A stretch of DNA of 64,000 nucleotides from Saprospiraceae bacterium. Lineage in GTDB: Bacteria > Bacteroidota > Bacteroidia > Chitinophagales > Saprospiraceae. Every line of letters starts with the position of its first letter. The first letter of the stretch is position 1. The notes beneath the pieces are model-generated. The model was not told the DNA's origin and searched no databases. It saw nothing but the letters and a program-made list of their open reading frames with translations. The position numbers and the translations under genes were made by a program. Positions 8,889-17,817 of this stretch are shown one piece after another. The stretch is taken from the NCBI GenBank assembly GCA_027488935.1, contig JAIYAP010000040.1, positions 62,001 through 126,000 of the forward strand, given 5' to 3'.

Positions 8889-9101
8889 TTAACCCCCAAA
8901 ATTGCCACCTGTAACAGGAGGATTACCCATGTCGTTCACATCCGAACGGGTATCAATGAAGGTCCAACGCGAACGATAGGTGTACCGACGACCTTTTACA
9001 ATCATGTAGCCCCCTTTTACCTGGTTCAATTGTTCGTGTTCCAGGGTGGTCACAAAACTTTGAACTTTAAGGTCACTCAATGTAAGTTTTTCCTTTGCCA
9101 T
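8889..9101 (-). CDS. RiPP-like precursor peptide with double-glycine leader (pinensin/GG-leader type)
   Basis: 70 residues. The leader (1-31) has the conserved look of Bacteroidota natural-product precursors: KLTLSDLKVQSFVTTL (5-20), an acidic/Gln stretch, and NQVKGG ending at Gly30-Gly31, the usual cleavage site of C39-peptidase ABC exporters. The 39-residue core (32-70) is basic and aromatic at first (VKGRRYTYRSRW), then Gly/Pro/Asn-rich, ending NFGG. It has Ser and Thr but no Cys, so lanthionine rings cannot form in the classical way even though pinensin-type precursors are lanthipeptides. No LanB/LanC-like, YcaO, radical-SAM or C39 exporter gene lies in the window. It shares an upstream element with the LytTR gene. 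Confidence 0.7.
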   Translation of the reverse strand: MAKEKLTLSDLKVQSFVTTLEHEQLNQVKGGYMIVKGRRYTYRSRWTFIDTRSDVNDMGNPPVTGGNFGG

Positions 9102-9194
9102 ACGAGTCCGATTTTAGTAAGTGATTTGGTTAAAAATTATTGTTGGTTAAAGTTAAGGAGGGACCGGTAAGTGCGGTTCACCATTTTTTTTCAA

Positions 9195-9210
9195 AAGTCA
9201 GGTTTCTGAG
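9195..9210 (-). promoter_or_regulatory. Upstream element of the RiPP-like gene, copy 2
   Basis: Minus-strand CTCAGAAACCTGACTT followed by TTG, 94 bases upstream of the precursor start; identical over 16 bases to 7218-7233. Here it is also framed by a 7-bp inverted repeat (AAAGTCA from 9194, TGACTTT ending near 9221), which suggests a protein-binding site. Confidence 0.4.
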
Positions 9211-9255
9211 TGCTTGACTTTGCCGAATAATCGGCCATGTTCATCGATTAATTAT

Positions 9256-9729
9256 TCAAAGATATCGAAAAATAAGGTCAAACTCGAATCCAACCCGCAT
9301 CAAGGCACCAATAATTTTTTCCCTTATTTGAGGATCGCCTTCATATAGCACTTTCTTTTTATCGATCAATTGCTCCAGTACTTGCAGGTAATCCGCTTCT
9401 TCGATGGCATCCAGGGCTGCGTCGATGTGGGCAGGGGCAATATCCCGCATGCGCAGTTCGATGCGAATCCGGTTTTTGCCCCAATGATTGATTCGGAATT
9501 TTCCACCTGCGTATGCCTGCGCGAAACGCGCATCATCATAAAAGCCGTCACCCTCCAAAACCTGAAGAATCTGGGCGCCATCCGCTGCGGAGGCGCCCAG
9601 TTCTTTCAGCTTTTGCTTTACTTCTTTGGAACATCGATCTCGATAGGCGCAGAAATGCTCCAATTTGGCAAGTATCTCATCGGCAGTAAGCGGCGATTTA
9701 GGGTGCAATGATTTTTTAATCACAGCCAA
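9256..9729 (-). CDS. recX: Regulatory protein RecX
   Basis: 157 residues, the usual RecX length. Three tandem three-helix repeats can be followed: LEHFCAYRDRCSKEVKQKL (about 26-44) with FYDDARFAQAYAGGK (63-77), then GKNRIRIELRMRDIAPAHIDAAL, and the last repeat EGDPQIREKIIGALMRVGF. RecX binds RecA filaments and inhibits or tunes recombinase activity in the cytoplasm. It starts 9 bases after the stop of sprA on the same strand, so it may be translated from the end of the sprA message; no recA is in the window. Confidence 0.9.
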   Translation of the reverse strand: MAVIKKSLHPKSPLTADEILAKLEHFCAYRDRCSKEVKQKLKELGASAADGAQILQVLEGDGFYDDARFAQAYAGGKFRINHWGKNRIRIELRMRDIAPAHIDAALDAIEEADYLQVLEQLIDKKKVLYEGDPQIREKIIGALMRVGFEFDLIFRYL

Positions 9730-9738
9730 TTCCGCCTT

Positions 9739-12700
9739 TTAGTTAAGTTTAAACTGCACAGTCACGCCCGAACGTATGGTTGTAATCGGGAAAGACTGCG
9801 AGGTTTTGGGTACGGTTTTGCGATAATCGGTAAACATACGCAGGGTTAGGCGCTTGCTTATGGCGTATTCCACCGACGGATTGAGCGCAATGGTGCGCGC
9901 GCCCCGGGTCGGAATAGCATCGCCCGGAATATCGAGCCGGTGATTGACGGTAACTTCGTCGCGGAAATCAAAATCGCATTTGAAGTTCAAATCATTGCCT
10001 TGTGTTGGGCCACCACCCGGTGCACCTGGCGCACCTGGAGCGCCCGGCGGTGTCGGCGCGCCTTTTTTCTTTTTCTTCGATTTCGCCTTTTTCGCCGCCG
10101 CCGTTGCTTTTTTACCCGTCAGGAACGGAATATTTACATTTTTCACCCGGTATCCAAATCCAAAGGTATAACCCGTTGAGCGCGACTCGGCCAACTGATA
10201 ATCAACCAATGACAAGGCCAGGGTGCGGCTTTTCTTCACATCCAATTTGAATGTCATGTCGTTTTTCAACTTCACATCCACCCCTAACAATGGCTGCATT
10301 TGCTCATTGATGACCACTTGTGGTACTTCAAATCGAGCGATATAGTCGTAGTTCAGGTTGTCAACTTTTACCGGATTCGACTGTTCATAGAAAATGTCGG
10401 TGTTGTAGGTACTCACAGTCAACGTATTCTTATAGCCGTGTGTAATCTGGATGCTGGAGAAAATCTTATCCAATTTACCTAGTTTTGACAAGCCATTGTA
10501 GTTCAATTTCCAGTTGAGATCGGGACGGGAATCAAACAGGTTCAACCCCACTTTATTGGGGTCTTTTTCCTTATAAGCCGCTATAAAGGCTGGAATCAAC
10601 ACTTCCTGCTGTGTACCACCATAGCCTTTTTTGTAACCCGGGTAATTCGGGTTATCATGCGGATCATCGTTGCCAAGTACTTCAGCCAAACGGTTTGACA
10701 CAATCGGCCGATAGTCTTCATAGCGCCGGAAAAGGCCATTAATATCGTTGTTTAACAGCGTTTTCATGCTAAAATACGATACCGAGAAACTACCAAACTC
10801 GCGTTGTGCCCGATGCTGAAAATCAGTACTGTCGGGATTGAGTTGGAAATTTTGGTCCTTAAACAGTTCCGTATTATTGCGGGTATATTGTCGGTTGGCG
10901 TTTAGTTCGATCCTAAAATCAGGGAAAGGTTCCAAGGTGACACCTCCATCCATATTCTGTGCATAATTGCGCAACACTTGCTGGTTGAGTTCTGGTCGAT
11001 AGGTCATCCAGCCATTGGAAGCAGCTTCATCCAGCCATTCGCTTTTAGGTTGTACGCCTGCAACAAATCCCCAACCTGGCGCTTCAAACCCATTGCTTTG
11101 GCCCAACAATTTTGAATCGGGCGTAAAACCAGGCACCACGGTGCTATAGGTTTCGCTGTAGGTAAACCGCGCCTTACGCACCAGCATCAACGGACGCAGG
11201 GCAATACGCTCAAACATAGAAGGCTCCCGATCTTTCTTGTCTTTATCTTTATCCTTGCTGTTTTTGCCTTTGTCCTTGGCTTTGCTATCCTTGCCTTTAC
11301 CGTCTTTATCGGCTGCGCCACCAGGGTCTTTACCACCGGGGGTATTGGCATTGGGATTTGCAGCGGGTTTGCCACTTGCCGGATCAATGACGCCACCAGA
11401 ATTTACACCAGCGCCCTGGTTGTTTTTGGGTGTGTTGTTGTCGGGCGGAGTCGGGGGGGTCGTGTTTGGATCATTTCGGTCTTTGCTGCCTCCGCCGGCG
11501 ATCGCATCATCCTTTCCGCCTGGCGGTACTTTGCCCGCAGCAGGGTCTTTGCCGCCTGCAATTGGATTGTTTTTACCACCCGGATCACGGCCGCCTGGCA
11601 AATTGCCACCCGATTTGGGGTTTGCGGGGTCTTTTCCACCTTTGCCACCCGGAACGGCTTTTGATTTGCCGCCCGTTTTAGCAGGTTTATTTATTTTAGA
11701 AAGGTACTTACTCTTGTCGTACAACTTCACAAAATCAAACTCCCCATTAATTTGCCGCACACTATTGTTCTGAATGACATTACCCAAACTGCGGGAATTC
11801 ACCTCGTTTTCATAGTTGGGCGCATCCAGGTTTTGAAGTTTGAGTGATTGCGCGGTCCAGGTATAACCGCCGGTGTAAGAAGCCTTCATGCTGATAAAAT
11901 CCATGAAAGGAATCGACTTAAACGGCAAGGTGTAATTCAGACTCAGGTTATGGTTGTAACTTTTGGGACGCCCGAGTTTCAAAATGTTTTTCCAGATGGA
12001 ATCTCGCACCGCGCCTTTACTCAACACATTGCCTTCATTATCAAAGCCATAAGGCTCGTCAATGAGGCTGCGCGCCGTTGCATCAAAGCTAAAACGCAAG
12101 GATTTGGCAATATCCCAGCCCAAATCATAATTCCGTTCCCAGGTAAATCGACGGTTAAAATAAGTATTCAATTTTGGATCTTCTCCTGCAAAACGATAGG
12201 TCGTTTCACCGGCAAAACGCTCCAGGTTGGTGCTAAATCCGTACGTATTCGGAATCGGATTGATGTTAAACTCTGATATAAACTTGAGGTATTTGTCGTT
12301 TTTAATCAGTTTTTTAAACGGTGTGAGGGGTTTTAATCCCGTACTGTATTGATAATCAATGCCGCCCTTGTACTGATTCAATTTATCGTTCAGGATAAAG
12401 GGCGTGTGTTTGGTTGTTTGGTTAAAGGCGTAAGAGAAGCTGAAATTGGAGATATCCCAAGGCAAGGATACCTTTTTGCCTGCCTTGCGTTCTTTCCGCA
12501 CATTGGTAAAGTTGTAACCGCGTACAACGGTAACATCCTGGGCAGAATTTCGGATACTATCGCGCTTTCCTGGATCGGTTTCATTGCGCAATTTGTCGCG
12601 CAACTTAATGTCCAAGTCGTATGGATCGAATTCGGGAGTACGGGTTATGCTCGAATATTGTGCGTAAAACGGAATTTTAATCCCCCATTTATCCGGCAAA

Positions 12701-15700
12701 AACTTGTGTAGTTCGAGGTTGGTGGATGCATCCAACTGCAACACATCTTCGCGCTGACGTTGGTTGATTTTTTGTTCAATACTACCCCAACCCTGGCTGG
12801 TAAAACTACCCGCCAGCGACAGATTGCCAATGTCGGCCAGTTTCACATCCACTTTGGCTTGTGCAGCAACACCGCCTTTTTCACTGAAACCGTTGAGTCG
12901 CAACTCATTGAGCCATACTTCGACACAGTGTAGTCGGGACTGATCTTCATCCAGGTTACGCACCCCAACCATCACACCTTTGGCATAACCGAGGTTTGGA
13001 TTACCAACGACCCGCACCTTATTATTAGGATGCTCCGGATCGATAATTTCATAGGGCTGATTATTGGGCCATCCTGGTGTTAAATTGCGCTTGGTTTTTA
13101 CATCAATTAACAGGTCAAGTGGAAAATCAAAGTCATTCGCCGGCTTCCAAACCTCTTCTTTATACTCCCGGCTATCGGCATTGCGGTTGCCATTGAGGCC
13201 ATCCACCTTGGAAGGAGCCAGCGGAATTTCATATTCATAATAGTTGTTCACAAAGTCGGAACCAATCCGCATAAATATTTTCAAATCGGAAGAGTCGAGC
13301 GGGAAGTTTTGCGGATCCGTTGCCTCCGCATGTACAAACATTTTGAGGCGTTTATACTGTCGAACATCCAGATTTAAAGACTTAAACACGGCTTTTGCAT
13401 CGCAATAACCCAGGCTGCAAATGCTCATGGAAAGCGCCTGTTCGTTTTGCAATACATCGGGGAAGGCACCCACCGATTGCTCTCGTCGAATCCCGTATGG
13501 AATGGTATAATTAAACGGCGTTCGTGCCGAATTGGCCTCAATACTCACCGCATTCACATCAAAAGGAATACTACTTGGCTTGGGGTCGTCACTTTCGCAT
13601 TTGAGTTGTTGGGTGTATCTGCGCCATTGGTTGCGGCCCAACTCGAGGGTAGCAAAACGGAAAGTAGTGCGTTCCGTAAAGCCTTTCCAAAACATACGGA
13701 TAAAACGAATAGAACGGAAATCCTGAATACCGCCAATTTTCTGCCGTTGCTTGTAATCGAGGGGCATTTTAAAGCGGTACCACACGTAATATTGGCCATC
13801 GCGGTAAAAAACCACCGTATCAGTAATCAATTCACTTAAAACCGGGTCATTTATAAAATCCAGACCATCCACCACGGCGGTGGTTGTCGGGCTGGTTTGA
13901 ATGATATTTTGGCCCTTTTTCATTTTGATTGGGTACCGAAAATATGCTTCGTTCTCATTGAGCGAATTATCCCGGTTCAAGTCCTCGCCATCGGGCAGGT
14001 TGGTTGCGGAAGGATTCAGGTTGGCCTGATTATTCACAGGCGAGTTGCCTTGCTGCCTGTTAAAACTGCGATAACGCTCCAACACCCCTGGTTTGCTGGC
14101 ATCAAACTGTTGATCGCGGAAAAACACAAAGTTATCGTTCGAAGGATCTTGTGTAATGGCCGCTTTTGCATTGGGCGAAATATCCGGGGAATTCATGATT
14201 TCATTATACCACGCACTGAAATAGTTACGCTCCCCTTCGTCATTCAAGCCATCCAACCCTAAGTCCTGCAAGGGCCGACGGTCGGGATTGTTATCAAAAG
14301 CATTTACAACGGGTGTCAAAACAGGCACCCTACCCCAGCGGGTATTGGCCAGCGCACTGCCATTGGCTTCAGTTGGAATACCATTTTCAAAATATTGCCG
14401 GGAGTCGCGCATAATATCTTCCGAAATCGTTCCCAAATCGAAATACACCGTGCCATCTTTCGAAACCGCGCTGCCATCTTTTTTATCCATATAAGGGTTA
14501 AGCACCCAAAATTCGATAAATTCGATATTCGCAGCCTCAAAGTCATTGGTATTCAAACCCCGCATGATACCACCCCAACGTGTTTCGGGCAGGTTCAATT
14601 CGCCCTTTTCGGTCAAACCATTCGATATCTGGGTGCCATTACGGGTATAACCATCCGGACGCTCATAGTTATAAGGTCCGCGGTCTCTTGGATAATACGT
14701 AATATCAAGCGGACGCAAGGAGGATTGCTCCAGGGGCGTCAATTGGCGGTTCGGGAAGATATCCTGATACTGGATCAAACTGGTGTAAGGATCGCCAGCA
14801 TCTACAGCATCGCGTGCACTGGGGTCGGCAATGTACCACGACATACCGGCGCGGTTGGCCCCCAAGGCGATTGTAGTATCCGTTGTTTCAGGGAACAAAT
14901 TCTCATCGCCCTGTGGTACGGATGCAATTACCCAAGAGTTGGACGGAATGGTAAGCGGCAAGTTGGCCGTAGTCCCTTCAAAGTCATCAATATATACGGT
15001 CCCCCCTTTTTCAGCGCCCGGATTGATTGCTTTGTTATACCCGGGATCCAAAATGGCCACCTCTGCCTGTGCCACAATGCTGGAGGCTTCCTTGGTTTGG
15101 ATGAGCGGCAATTTATCCAGTGCTTTGGTAAGCCAAGGTGCATCTTTCGACATGTTAAAATCGAAACCGTACACCTTATTATTAATAGGATCATCACCAA
15201 AGTTTACTTTCTGGGTCAGCGGCCGTTCATACAGGTTCATGAAGGTTGCCCCAAAATTCAGGTCTTTACTAAATGCATAATCGAAACGGGTGCCCAACAT
15301 GGTCCGATTCTGAAATCCAAAAAGCGTATTGTCTTCAAAACTCACGTTTACATTTTGCCCCGACTGCAAAATACCGTCGTTCAAAATTTTGACCTTACCA
15401 ATATTATAGTCGACCTGATAATCAACGCCTTCTTTCAGTTGCTGGCCACCTGCGCTCACTTTCACCGAACCTTTGGGCAAATTGAACGCCCCCAACGAAA
15501 TTTCGGCAGAAGATGAAGATTTATATTGGCCCTTCAGGGTAAAACGGTTGAGTTCCTGAAATTCACGGGCGCGGAATAAGGTCGAGTCGTATAATTGAGG
15601 ATAAATCAGTTTTTTAGCCTGATCTTCTGTACCATCCGGCGCAGTAAGAATCGCGTCCTTCAAAAACGCACCAAAAGGTTCGAGCTTCGGAAACATCACC

Positions 15701-17673
15701 CGTCCTGAACGCAAATTGATGGTCACCCCGGGTACATAGTCAAAAATACCATCTGCACCGGGATCGCCCTGTAAGTTCAGGTTATCGAGGCCAAATACTT
15801 GTAACAGCGGACGTTGTTTAAGGGCAGGGGGAACATCACCATCCAGGAAGCGTTTTTGGCCTTTACCCGGATCTTCGTACACAATATCAAAACGGAACTC
15901 CTGTGGATCCACATTGGTCGCACCGATTGCGTACACGTTTTTCATCATCAAATCCCAAATCGGATACCGAACGTTGGCCGTGGTACTTTTCAACATCTTC
16001 ACAAACAATACATTGTTGTTGATCGAGTCGAGGGTACGCGGAATATCGCTCGAAAATTCACCCACTTTATGTGGCTGACCGTTGTAGGTGTACTCCATGG
16101 CCACGCCTACCGTTTGGTCGGGCTGCACATTCAGGTTGATGCTGATAAATCCAAGCTGTTCATTATAGGTGTATTCGGAAGGAGAAAGCAAGCGGGCGCT
16201 CACCTTTTCAAAATCGCGAATTTGCCGATACCCTTGTGCATTCATGTAATTTACTACCCGGTCGGTATAGCGCAAACTTGGACTCCCTTGCAAATCATTC
16301 AAAATATCGGGATAAAGCCGGTTGTTTTCGTTGTCCGGTAGCGGATTGTTGTTGATGTCGCGGTGTGGGTACAAAGGTGGGTTACCCGGTAATTTCACAT
16401 TGGCAACCGGATTGAGGCTATAAGCCGAATCCACTTGTCCTTGTAAAAAAGGGATTGGCTCGCCTAAGTCGGTAATGGCCACCACGTCGCGGAAGTTTTC
16501 CGTAACGTTTTTATCATTGGTGATCCATACTTCCATCCGGGTAATGGTAAACAATGAAATCGGTACGGGCAGGCATTTTAGTGCAGTTTCGAAGCCGTCC
16601 CGGTTCCAGTGACTTACAAAAAAGTGTCGATTTTCGTCGTATTCATCAATGGGTTTGCTAAAGGTCTGCACCTGTGCACCGCCTTGTACGGTCAGCGAGT
16701 TCTGGCGTGAACGTTGTTGCGCGGCAACCACGGTAGTACGCAAGTGGCCGGTTTTGAACTCTAATTTCAAACCAAACAGGTTTTGAACGCCTTTAATCAG
16801 GTTGGAACGCAAGGGCAGCGATACATTTCCCGCTTCTACATTCTGAATGATCTCATCTTCTGAAAAGTTTTTCGGATCATAATGCAGTTTCATCTGATTA
16901 TCGAAATCGAAAGTCGCCTGGGTGTTGTAGTTAAAATTGAGGTTTAGCTTTTCGCCAATTTTACCTTGCGCGCTCATATTGATATCCATATCGAAATCAA
17001 AATTGCCGTTGCGCTGCTGCCGTTGGGTCAAAATCGGGTTTTGCGTATTCTGCCAGTTATAACCAAAAGTCAGGTTGATATTACCCGAAGGTTTGATATC
17101 GACATTGGTACCGCCAAAAAGACGGTCGATCAAAGAATTTTTGATGTTGAATTTGGCAATTGGATCTTCCGTTCCATTTGTGCCGCCCTTTCCAGATGCA
17201 ACGCCTTGCAAGCGGTCGAAGTACTCCTGCTGTTGCTTGCGATCCCGCCAGCGCACATACTCTTCAAAAGTCATGTAGGTGGGTGACCGGTAAAAATCCT
17301 CCCCGATTTTTTCGGAAATGATGTACCGATTGCTGATCGGATCGTATTCAACTTCCTGTTTAATCACTTTAGGGTCTCTCAAATCGAATGGATTGGAGTT
17401 CCCCTCATTGATAAAATCGTTGTACCGATCCTCCAGCGGCGGAAGGGTATCCGGGCTGAAAGGCTTACCTACTACGGGCGTAGCAAGGGTAGACTTGATT
17501 GCCTTTTGTTCTTTTGCAATCGGCAATACAGGCGCAATGGTGGGTGTTGCGTCGGGATAAAATACCGTTAGTACGCGATCCCGTACGCTATCGGCGTTGG
17601 TAAACGCATAAAAAGCGCCCAGGGAAAATACTCCAATGGCCACAAGAAGGCTGTTCCTCTTCGTCATATTCAA
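9739..17673 (-). CDS. sprA: Cell surface protein SprA, T9SS outer-membrane translocon
   Basis: 2,644 residues, slightly longer than typical SprA (about 2,400). An N-terminal membrane/signal segment (about 8-24) is followed by the long family sequence: KPSGNINLTFGYNWQNTQNP (T9SS barrel start), GKIGEKLNLNFNYNTQATFDFDNQ, PGAEKGGTVYIDDFEGT, and the barrel end FKLN. SprA forms the giant 36-stranded pore through which type IX substrates and gliding adhesins cross the outer membrane. Two insertions stand out: a Gly/Lys/Asp/Pro-rich stretch at about 1997-2150 (bases 11225-11685) and a poly-Lys plus GAPGAPGAPG stretch at about 2517-2560 (bases 9995-10125). Many plus-strand frames within this gene are shadows. 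T9SS substrates in the window (25380-28538, 28762-30087, 33977-35203) are its expected clients. Confidence 0.97.
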   Translation of the reverse strand: MNMTKRNSLLVAIGVFSLGAFYAFTNADSVRDRVLTVFYPDATPTIAPVLPIAKEQKAIKSTLATPVVGKPFSPDTLPPLEDRYNDFINEGNSNPFDLRDPKVIKQEVEYDPISNRYIISEKIGEDFYRSPTYMTFEEYVRWRDRKQQQEYFDRLQGVASGKGGTNGTEDPIAKFNIKNSLIDRLFGGTNVDIKPSGNINLTFGYNWQNTQNPILTQRQQRNGNFDFDMDINMSAQGKIGEKLNLNFNYNTQATFDFDNQMKLHYDPKNFSEDEIIQNVEAGNVSLPLRSNLIKGVQNLFGLKLEFKTGHLRTTVVAAQQRSRQNSLTVQGGAQVQTFSKPIDEYDENRHFFVSHWNRDGFETALKCLPVPISLFTITRMEVWITNDKNVTENFRDVVAITDLGEPIPFLQGQVDSAYSLNPVANVKLPGNPPLYPHRDINNNPLPDNENNRLYPDILNDLQGSPSLRYTDRVVNYMNAQGYRQIRDFEKVSARLLSPSEYTYNEQLGFISINLNVQPDQTVGVAMEYTYNGQPHKVGEFSSDIPRTLDSINNNVLFVKMLKSTTANVRYPIWDLMMKNVYAIGATNVDPQEFRFDIVYEDPGKGQKRFLDGDVPPALKQRPLLQVFGLDNLNLQGDPGADGIFDYVPGVTINLRSGRVMFPKLEPFGAFLKDAILTAPDGTEDQAKKLIYPQLYDSTLFRAREFQELNRFTLKGQYKSSSSAEISLGAFNLPKGSVKVSAGGQQLKEGVDYQVDYNIGKVKILNDGILQSGQNVNVSFEDNTLFGFQNRTMLGTRFDYAFSKDLNFGATFMNLYERPLTQKVNFGDDPINNKVYGFDFNMSKDAPWLTKALDKLPLIQTKEASSIVAQAEVAILDPGYNKAINPGAEKGGTVYIDDFEGTTANLPLTIPSNSWVIASVPQGDENLFPETTDTTIALGANRAGMSWYIADPSARDAVDAGDPYTSLIQYQDIFPNRQLTPLEQSSLRPLDITYYPRDRGPYNYERPDGYTRNGTQISNGLTEKGELNLPETRWGGIMRGLNTNDFEAANIEFIEFWVLNPYMDKKDGSAVSKDGTVYFDLGTISEDIMRDSRQYFENGIPTEANGSALANTRWGRVPVLTPVVNAFDNNPDRRPLQDLGLDGLNDEGERNYFSAWYNEIMNSPDISPNAKAAITQDPSNDNFVFFRDQQFDASKPGVLERYRSFNRQQGNSPVNNQANLNPSATNLPDGEDLNRDNSLNENEAYFRYPIKMKKGQNIIQTSPTTTAVVDGLDFINDPVLSELITDTVVFYRDGQYYVWYRFKMPLDYKQRQKIGGIQDFRSIRFIRMFWKGFTERTTFRFATLELGRNQWRRYTQQLKCESDDPKPSSIPFDVNAVSIEANSARTPFNYTIPYGIRREQSVGAFPDVLQNEQALSMSICSLGYCDAKAVFKSLNLDVRQYKRLKMFVHAEATDPQNFPLDSSDLKIFMRIGSDFVNNYYEYEIPLAPSKVDGLNGNRNADSREYKEEVWKPANDFDFPLDLLIDVKTKRNLTPGWPNNQPYEIIDPEHPNNKVRVVGNPNLGYAKGVMVGVRNLDEDQSRLHCVEVWLNELRLNGFSEKGGVAAQAKVDVKLADIGNLSLAGSFTSQGWGSIEQKINQRQREDVLQLDASTNLELHKFLPDKWGIKIPFYAQYSSITRTPEFDPYDLDIKLRDKLRNETDPGKRDSIRNSAQDVTVVRGYNFTNVRKERKAGKKVSLPWDISNFSFSYAFNQTTKHTPFILNDKLNQYKGGIDYQYSTGLKPLTPFKKLIKNDKYLKFISEFNINPIPNTYGFSTNLERFAGETTYRFAGEDPKLNTYFNRRFTWERNYDLGWDIAKSLRFSFDATARSLIDEPYGFDNEGNVLSKGAVRDSIWKNILKLGRPKSYNHNLSLNYTLPFKSIPFMDFISMKASYTGGYTWTAQSLKLQNLDAPNYENEVNSRSLGNVIQNNSVRQINGEFDFVKLYDKSKYLSKINKPAKTGGKSKAVPGGKGGKDPANPKSGGNLPGGRDPGGKNNPIAGGKDPAAGKVPPGGKDDAIAGGGSKDRNDPNTTPPTPPDNNTPKNNQGAGVNSGGVIDPASGKPAANPNANTPGGKDPGGAADKDGKGKDSKAKDKGKNSKDKDKDKKDREPSMFERIALRPLMLVRKARFTYSETYSTVVPGFTPDSKLLGQSNGFEAPGWGFVAGVQPKSEWLDEAASNGWMTYRPELNQQVLRNYAQNMDGGVTLEPFPDFRIELNANRQYTRNNTELFKDQNFQLNPDSTDFQHRAQREFGSFSVSYFSMKTLLNNDINGLFRRYEDYRPIVSNRLAEVLGNDDPHDNPNYPGYKKGYGGTQQEVLIPAFIAAYKEKDPNKVGLNLFDSRPDLNWKLNYNGLSKLGKLDKIFSSIQITHGYKNTLTVSTYNTDIFYEQSNPVKVDNLNYDYIARFEVPQVVINEQMQPLLGVDVKLKNDMTFKLDVKKSRTLALSLVDYQLAESRSTGYTFGFGYRVKNVNIPFLTGKKATAAAKKAKSKKKKKGAPTPPGAPGAPGAPGGGPTQGNDLNFKCDFDFRDEVTVNHRLDIPGDAIPTRGARTIALNPSVEYAISKRLTLRMFTDYRKTVPKTSQSFPITTIRSGVTVQFKLN

Positions 17674-17762
17674 AAAGCAGGTGTTAAAGTGCTGTAATGA
17701 CGCAGTTCGCTTTGTCCGGGTTGCCTGATTTTTAAAAATCGAAGCGTTCTTTTACGAGTAGG

Positions 17763-17791
17763 TTGTGATTCCAGTCGTTGGGCTATCTTTG
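17763..17791 (+). promoter_or_regulatory. Promoter of the isoprenyl synthase gene
   Basis: TTG (17763-17765), 18 bases, TATCTTTG (17784-17791): a good match to the Bacteroidota sigma-ABfr promoter (TTTG and TAnnTTTG). The ATG follows 26 bases later. Confidence 0.7.
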
Positions 17792-17817
17792 TCACTTATT
17801 TTACCAATTTTCATGCT

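Noticed and set aside
11237-11773. A 178-codon Leu/Pro/Gly-rich plus-strand frame
   Set aside because: It is the antisense of the low-complexity Gly/Lys/Asp/Pro segment of SprA; the repetitive composition explains the long open frame.
14395-15516. A 373-codon plus-strand open frame across sprA
   Set aside because: It lies wholly opposite to sprA, whose minus-strand translation is clearly conserved; the plus-strand product has no recognisable domain and odd composition. Other plus-strand frames within 9.7-17.7 kb are the same kind of shadow.
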